Source of the DNA: Heliocidaris erythrogramma
Lineage: Eukaryota > Echinodermata > Echinoidea > Camarodonta > Echinometridae
DNA: 64,000 bases
Assembly (NCBI GenBank): GCA_025617745.1
Contig: CM046853.1
Location: 18,923,698 to 18,987,697 of the forward strand
Direction of reading: 5' to 3'
The notes under the pieces were generated by a model. It had not been told where the DNA came from, searched no databases, and saw only the letters and a program-made list of their open reading frames with translations. Made by a program: the position numbers and the translations under genes. Positions within the stretch are counted from its first letter, which is position 1. Each line of letters opens with the position of its first letter. This document shows positions 13,701 through 22,700 of the stretch, piece by piece.

Positions 13701-16700
13701 TGGAAATACATAACAGGTGTATACATATATTCTAAAATTTGAAATTTATAGATTTCTTTTTAAATTCTCTGGTTTTGCTAAATAGAAATCGATTTCTTGG
13801 GCTTGCCTGGCAGAGCAGAACATAATTTATACAATGCACATTCTGACTATTGAAGTCCATTATCTCAAAGCAGGTGAATGCATAGTTTGTCACTATTGAC
13901 GCTCGGGAAAGTTATCATCCATAAATTTGAATTAATTTGCTCCGTCGCATACGTCATAGTATCAAGAAAATAGATTTATATTTAGTAAAATAATAATTTT
14001 CAAAGAAATATAAAACACATTTTCGTTTTTAGACTAGAAATATCACTGAAGATGATGATCCACAAGATTTTTCCCTGATTTACTGCCATAAATATGCCAT
14101 TTCCATGGCAACGCAGCTTCCGACACATCCAAAAAATATGTCTTGCCCATCTTCCCACCAAGACCAATGTGTGTACCAAATTTCATGACTTTCGGTCAAA
14201 AACTGAGAAAGTAGTTCGATCCGCAAGGTGTTTCCTTGATTTTCTGCCATAAATATGCCTTTACCATGGCAACGCAAATTCCGACTCATCCGAAAAATAT
14301 GTCTTGCACATCTTCCCACCAAGACCAATGTGTGTACCAAATTTCATGACTTTCGGTCAAAAACTGAGGAAGTAGTTCGATCCGCAAGGTGTTTCCTTGA
14401 TTTTCTGCCATAAATATGCCGTTACCATGGCAACGCAGATTCCGACTCATCCGAAAAATATGTCTTGCACATCTTCCCACCAAGACCAATGTGTGTACCT
14501 AATTTCATGAGCTTTGGTCGAAAACTGAGAAAGTAGTTCGATCCGCAAGATTTGCAACGGACCGACCGACCGACCGACCGACCGACCGACCGACCGACCG
14601 ACCGACCGACCGACCGACCACCCGACCGCCCAACCGTTGACTGATTCCTATATAACCCCTTCAAACTTCGTTTGGCGGGGGTATAAATATATGTATATAT
14701 CTGTTAAATATTTTAAGTCTCAAATGGAATTTTGTATCAGGAAGAAAGACAATTTTGCATTTGGATTAAAAATATCTTTATGTACACATCAAGAAAATGG
14801 CAGCCCCCAGGTATTGCTAGCAGACGATAAATTTTGCTGAGAAAATCTTGATTTATACCCATCTCGTATACTTTAATGCAAAACTACGGAGGACAACAAG
14901 AAGGAACAGATTACATCTATGAATATAAGCACATATATATTTTGAGGTTAATTCCCCTTTAACGAAAGTGGATTCAGTAATATGTAAAAGTCCCATATGT
15001 TATTCATTTTATTCTCCTACAAATCAACACTACCTACAAAAACAATGTAAAACTTTTTGCATAGTACCATAGGCATAACAAAGGAAATGTATCACAAATA
15101 TAAAAGCAATATTAAATAATTTTTGGACTTCACAAACAATGTTAGCTAATCTCACCTGCCAGCATCTGTCTCCTTGAATGCACCCCCAAGATTGGGACAT
15201 AACTCACATGTCTGGTAACAAAAAGAAAAATAATACTTACTTTAAATTTGAAGGAATACATCAAATAGAAAACCTAAATTTGCAAAGATATCAATGATTC
15301 AACGATTTATTATGAGACAAAAAAACTCTGGAGAAGAAGCAGACAGGCACAATAGAACAGCACTGAATGGCAAATAAAAACTAATTCAGAAAAAAGGTTT
15401 GCGGTACAACCATGTGAGTTGGAATAACTCCACGTTCCGGTCAGAATGCTCTGGCCCTGACGACGGCCAGAGCATTCTGACCGGAACGTGGAGTTATTCC
15501 AACTCACATGGTTGTACCGCAAACCTTTTTTCTGAATTACAACTTCACCATGCAAACCTTCAAATCCTATAAAAACTAATTCCTCTTTCATCCCGATTAC
15601 GGAAGCCAAAGTTATACATCTTACTATGAAAAGTATATTTAAAGATCACATTGCAAGAAAATTCCATCAAAATAAATATTGGCTTAATACTTATTATTGC
15701 ATAGATGGCATAAATTAAACAAGGTTATCCAAATTCAACGCTTGGAAACATTTGAATTAATGATTATTATCAATTATAAAACGGTAAAATACAGCCCCCG
15801 ATATAGCAGCTGAAGAGCTCCTTGAACGCTGCTGAGATGTGTGACGACACACGAAGGACCAGTCCTGTCTAAGCAGACGATGTCCCATAACATCTTACAC
15901 ATTTTTCAGTGCCTGTTTTGTCATCTCCTCTTCACTTATTTCTCTTACTTGACTAGCGTCAGTCTTAATGTTAGTCTGTTGCCTCACTCTTAACTTCGTG
16001 TATGGTATTATTTTGATGAAAAATGCAGCGTTAAAAAAATAAAGGAATCAGTCACTTGTAAACAAAATAAGACGCCATTGTATTTTCAGCTGCTTGCACC
16101 GGGGCATGTTCGGCGTTTCAAGAGGGAACGAATACAATCTGTGATATTATTCGGAGGGCTTTTCAATTTGAAAGTGGGGTTTATTTCATTGATCATTGAA
16201 CCTTCTCCTGTGTATTTACTATCAAACGGTTTTAGTTATCAGAATCGGTTCACTTTCCCTTATAGAATGGTGTGAAATAAGGTCATGTTTAAATGTACCA
16301 AACTCTTTATAATTTGATAAATAATTGCATTGCAGTTACGTTTATTCATTATAGGACGTCGTCTGCTTAAGCATGATTGTTCCCTAGTGTGACGACATCA
16401 AAACTTCGCTATATTTCTGGCGAATCCTCGGATATTCCAGATGCTGAGAAGAGCTTTTATTTGTGTTGTTTTTATAATCATCATATATGCAGTTGACATA
16501 AAACTTATACGATTGCCATCTGTAAGCTTCCCAGTTTCTAGTGATACATTAATTGCCATATTTGTGATTTTCTTTGGATAGCTACTTTAAAGTAATTTAA
16601 GTAGACTGATTAACCTGTTGAGTACTAAGCCAGAGCTAGCTCGGGTTGGAGTCAATGGAAAATGGGTGTTATACCAAAATCACATCATATACTGAATTGT

Positions 16701-19700
16701 GTAATATCCACAGAAGACAAAGAAGTAAAATTACACTGAATGTTTTGTATACATTTGCAAGGCTTTTGATATACCTTTCACTCACATATATCTAAACGAT
16801 CAATATCCTGCTCTCACAATCATATAAATCATTTGCAATGAATTATAATATTGAATTAACAAAAAAAGAGAATATAAAATGAGTTCTTTTTCTTTATGCA
16901 ATAAGGTATACAGTCAAACCTATATGTCTATTAAGGCCACCCAAGGGAAACAGAAAAAGTGGCCACTGTAGACAGGTGGCCTTTATAGACAGGTTCTAAG
17001 ACACATATTTCTTGCTATAGGGTGGCAATATAAGTGACCACTATACACAGGTGGCCACTAAGACAGGTTTGCATGACATATGAACTCAATTAAGCTGTTC
17101 CTGCACGTCCATAGGATAATTAATCGTAACAAAAGTGGGTATACCTTATGATACAATCTTTTGAATTCACGTTTTCTTGAATAGAGAGATAACATTATGT
17201 TTCTGTAAATTCTTAAAGGTTACAACTTACAGGATTGAGGACACCAGCTTTACATGGGTCACAGAACCAAGGCTCTGTGGAGCTAGCAGTTTGATTACTG
17301 GATGTCGAGTCCGCATCACTCTGATTCTCACCATAGCAACCTAGTAGTAAAATAAGAGTTAATGTTATGGTCATTATGGTCAGGTTCCTTCTCCTTGTGA
17401 ACTGTGCATGAATACTCACGTGCCTAATAGCAAGTATATCATCTTAAAGATTTTATGTTTATAAAGGGTCAAACCAATAATCCTTATACATAGGCTAAAC
17501 TAGAATGACAAAATTAGTCCATCGCCTGTTGTGAGCCAGAAGGGCATTAACTCTGCATCAGAGTACATGATTTAACGCCCTTCTGGCTCTCAGCAGACAA
17601 GCACTTATTAATTATTGGCTCAAAGTGATGTGCAGGGACTCTATTTATATTTTACAGACACCTCATGGGATCCAGGACAATTTCACTCACTGCCACAGAA
17701 AGTGAATTATGGTAACCTGATGTACTGACATTTCAAACACCAAAGAAACTGGTCATGTTCACATAAAAGAGACAAAATGTTACAGAATTAGATGTTCCAA
17801 CAAATTAGAAAGCAACAAGCCCAAAAGATGATGATGAATTTGTTCCTAGATTACACTAACCTTCATGTACTGGGACTCCACACATGTCACACTCAACAAT
17901 CTCATCTGTGTCTTCGCTAATAGTGGGTACAAATGAAAGAAAGTAATACTTGTATGTTAATTCATAACTACAATATCACTGAAGGTGATTAATACCCCGC
18001 CCCAATGTGGTTTGCCAAATTTCCTGAGCATTGCTCCAAATATGAGGAAGTGGTTTGATCTGCAATATTTTCCCAATTTATTGCCATATGTCGTTACCAT
18101 GGCAAAGCAGTTTGCGACACATTCCAAAAATATGTCTCGCACATCTTCATCTCAAGACAAATGTGTGTGCCAAATTTCAAAAGCATTGCTCGAAAAATGA
18201 GCAAGTATTTCGATCCGCAAAATTTCCCACTGATTTATTGCCATATGCCGTTGCCATGGTGTTGCCATGGCAACGCAGTTTCAAAAACATTCCAAAAATA
18301 TGTCTTGCACATCTTCATCCCAAGACAAATATGTGTGCCAAATTTCATGAGCATTGCTCTAAAAATGAGGAAGAAGTTAGATCCGCAAGCTTTCCCACTG
18401 ATTTATTGACATAATAGGCCGTTGCCATGCCATTACCATGGCAATGCATTTCCGACACATTAATAAAATATGTCTTGCTCATCTTCATCCCAAGACAATG
18501 TGTGTGGCGAATTTCACAAGCATTGCTCAAAAAATGAGGAAGTAGTTTGATGCGCAAGATTTGCAACGGACCAACCGCCCGCCCGACCGTACGCTGAATC
18601 CTATATACCCCCAAAATCAACAAAATAGTGATGAATATTCGTATGTATAATTTCTAACATATGAAGATTTTATTAAAAAAGTATGAAGTATATACTTCCA
18701 TGATATACATTATGTTTTGCCATATAACCTACACACACGGTTCTGCTCCCCAATATAATATCTCTTTAATTCAAAATTACACCCCCGCGAGATCTTTGCG
18801 CTCATCCACTTCCAGTTCTCTTGTGATCCCTAAAGTGGCAAGATCTTGGGGGGAAAGATCATTTGCCCATGCGTGTCCTAAATTATGGAATAGCCTTCCT
18901 CAAGACATCAAAAAGTGCATAACATCTGATTCTTTTAAAAATCATGTAAAAACATTTGTTTAATTCTTAATTAATTTCTACATGCGCCTTGAGCACTCCA
19001 CAGAGTGGATTTGGCGCTATATAAGTTACATTTATTATTATTATTATTATTATTATTATACATGTACATGCACTAATATTACCAAAATTGTTATAAAACC
19101 TTAATGGTATTCGGTAACTTTGTGGAGGCCTGATTTAATAAATTGTTGAATTTTGATATCTGTCTTGTATAATAATGGTTTTGATATATATAATGCTATT
19201 ATTAAGATATCTATGACTGAATACTCCCATTTACGAAAGCGTATGGCCATACGCTTTATATTAACACGGAGTCTATGGGGGAAAATGAGTCTGGCAATCC
19301 GGTCACTTGCATATGTTTACTTTTGTGAAGCACATGATGATTTTGAAGTGCTTTTTTTTTCCTGGGCTTCATTTTTACACTATATTACATACACTGATAG
19401 CATGTAAGGCCAGGCAGCTCAGATTTTATCAAGCCTCTACAAAGTTACCAAATCACTTTAACATGAATGAAATAATTTTGCCTACAAACAATTTTGTAAG
19501 AATCATATAAAACATGAACAAGCTCAAATTGCTGTATATAAGTACAGAGAAATAGCTGATAATTCTACAAGCACTGTGAGAAAATCAATGTCTCTAAAAT
19601 CAATTTCTGCATGGCTGGACAGTACATAGGAATAATTTGTATTCAAGCCAACAACTGCTAATAAATGGAAGTTAACACATAAACTAGAATGTTTTTATGA

Positions 19701-22700
19701 AATAAATAAAGCAAAAGAAAATTATAGAAAGTGTCGATTTCAAAACATCGTCATTCTCATCACATGATAATTGACTTACCTGACTTCCCCCAGACAAACA
19801 CAACAAATCACTATCTTCAATTTGTCTACAGATCTGTTCTCTGAGTTGGGCTGGAAACAAAAAAAACGGGGGAAAGGGACATGATAATATGACGAAAGTT
19901 TTACACAAACATTATTTTATCAGTTGTGATCAAATACTGTTTTAACTTAGCATTATAAGACGTGTAGTATTCAGGAGCAAATGGCTTTATTTCAGATACA
20001 CCTAAAAAGTCTTGAACATAAAATGTTTTCTTTGGAATGTATACATTCTTGAGTTAATCACACACATACAAATATTGTGTCATTGTTATTTTGCTTCCTA
20101 TTTCATACATTATACAGATCGAATTGTTTCTGAGCTTACAATGCACTAAATTTCACTCATATTCATCATTCATAAAAAAAACAAGATGAATGCGACTGCG
20201 TCTCCTATATGCCTCCGCCTAAATTCAGTTGATGGCTCAAACTGTTCTTGAAATATTGTGATAACCAGAATAAAAAGCCTCTAAGTACATGTTAATTGAC
20301 CTCTTTGACATTTGACAAAAAGTACAAAAGTAGTTGAGATACACATGTATGGTGATAACAAAGGTAAAAAAACATTAATTTCACATACACCTGTATTTTG
20401 ACCTTTATGACCTGTCGTCTTGGACCTATGTGAACAAATCAGTTCGTCTGATTATGGTGATGCATACTAGTTCCAAGTTTGAAATTAATGGATCAAATGG
20501 TTCTTGAGATATCACGTTAAGGCTAAAACCTGCAATGTCAGAATTGACCTCTATGACATTTGACCTTTGACCTACGTATCCCAAAATCTCATCAGATCGT
20601 CTTTCTATGGTGATACATACTAGTACCAAGTTTGAAGTTCATACCTCAAATGGTTCTTGAGATATCGTGTTAACAAGGCTAACACCTGCAATTTCAGAAA
20701 TTAACCTGTGACCTTTGACCTACATACCCCAAAATCTAATCAGATCCTCTTCCTATGGTGATATACTAGCATCAAGTTTAATGTTCATACCTCAAATGGT
20801 TCTTGAGTTATCGCGAGAACAAGGCTAACACCTGAAATTTCAGAAATTGGCCTCTGTGACCTTGACCTTTGACCTATGTACCCCAAAATCTAATCAGATC
20901 GTCTTCCTATGGTGATACATACCGGTACTAGCATCAAGTTTGAAGTTCATACCTCATGCGGTTCTTGAGTTGATTGAGCTGATACTGACAGAGGAAGGGA
21001 AAGAGAGAGGGAGAGAGAGGTGGAATGGAGGGAGAGAGAGGTGGAATAGAGGGAGAGAGAGGTGGAATGGAGGGAGAGAGAGGTGGAATGGAGGGAGAGA
21101 GAGGTGGAATGGAGGGAGAGAGAGGTGGAATGGAGGGAGAGAGAGGTGGAATGGAGGGAGAGAGAGGTGGAATGGAGGGAGAGAGAGGTGGAATGGAGGG
21201 AGAGAGAGGTGGAATGGAGGGAGAGAGAGGTAAAATGGAGGGAGAGAGAGGTGGAATGGAGGGAGAGAGAGGTGAAATGGAGGGAGAGAGAGGTGGAATG
21301 GAGGGAGAGAGAGGTGGAATGGAGGGAGAGAGAGGTGGAATGGAGGGAGAGAGAGGTGGAATGGAGGGAGAGAGAGGTGGAATGGAGGGAGAGAGAGGTG
21401 GAATGGAGGGAGAGAGAGGTGGAATGGAGGGAGAGAGAGGTGGAATGGAGGGAGAGAGAGGTGGAATGGAGGGAGAGAGAGGTGGAATGGAGGGAGAGAG
21501 AGGTGGAATGGAGGGAGAGAGAGGTGGAATGGAGGGAGAGAGAGGTGAAATGGAGGGAGAGAGAGGTGGAATGGAGGGAGAGAGAGGTGGAATGGAGGGA
21601 GAGAGAGGTGGAATGGAGGGAGAGAGAGGTGGAATGGAGGGAGAGAGAGGTGGAATGGAGGGAGAGAGAGGTGGAATGGAGGGAGAGAGAGAGGTGAAAT
21701 GGAGGGAGAGAGAGGTGGAATGGAGGGAGAGAGAGGTGGAATGGAGGGAGAGAGAGGTGGAATGGAGGGAGAGAGAGGTGGAATGGAGGGAGAGAGAGGT
21801 GGAATGGAGGGAGAGAGAGGTGGAATGGAGGGAGAGAGAGGTGGAATGGAGGGAGAGAGAGGTGGAATGGAGGGAGAGAGAGGTGGAATGGAGGGAGAGA
21901 GAGGTGGAATGGAGGGAGAGAGAGGTGGAATGGAGGGAGAGAGAGGTGGAATGGAGGGAGAGAGAGGTGGAATGGAGGGAGAGAGAGGTGGGATGGAGGG
22001 AGAGAGAGGAAGAGAGAGAGATACACACACACACACACACACACACAGAGCTACATGTAACTCTGAGAGATAGAGACAGAGACAGGGAGAGACAGAGACA
22101 GACAGAGGGAACAATAGAAAAAACAGGGTAATAAACTTACTGACTGACTATACCCCTTCACTCTCTTAGCTCTAGCAATCATCTGATTAACTGTTAGCTT
22201 ATCCTCAGTCCCACTATCTGATGATCCCTTGTCAAGGTCGCTGCTACCCTCATCACTTTCATCTTCATCACCATCATCATTATCTTCATCACTACTACCA
22301 CCACCTCCATCTCCATGTGATCCTCCTGAATCTAAGAGAAAAGAATAAAAACCATACAATATTAGAAATTTTATACATCTTGTTCCTTTTTTGCAAGATA
22401 TATGTTCAGTGTAGACCTTTGGCGACATAAGTAAAACATGTTGTCCCATATTTTCATTCCACTGTGTTAAAAAAAATCATGTATTTCAGGGATTAGAAAT
22501 AAAAGACTCACCCCACGGAGTACAAAGTGATTTCTCTAACCATCAGGAAATAGATACATGTATGTCTTGAAATGTGAAGAGGTCAAGAGGTCTTCTTCTG
22601 ATTCTAGGACAACATCCCCCTGCATAACTACCACGGACAACTACCCCTTGGACAACTACCCCCCAGACAATTACCCCCAGGTCAACTACCCCCCAGGACA

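Noticed and set aside
14080-14664. Overlapping minus-strand frames with repeated THWSWWED-like text
   Set aside because: Translations of the element C modules and the (CCGA)n run.
15310-15609. 99-codon minus-strand frame
   Set aside because: It runs through the perfect palindrome; no domain, no family match.
18661-18963. Host gene encoding a 100-aa protein
   Set aside because: The C-terminal motif (PKLWNSLP) and (ATT)n tail are those of a LINE.
19684-19908. Alternative frame across PHF14 exon C
   Set aside because: Longer than the real frame but lacks the ICCVCLGE zinc motif and does not match the phases of neighbouring exons.
20934-22131. Long open frames on both strands (over 360 codons)
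   Set aside because: They are translations of a 21-bp minisatellite whose length is a multiple of three; no start context, splice sites or domain.
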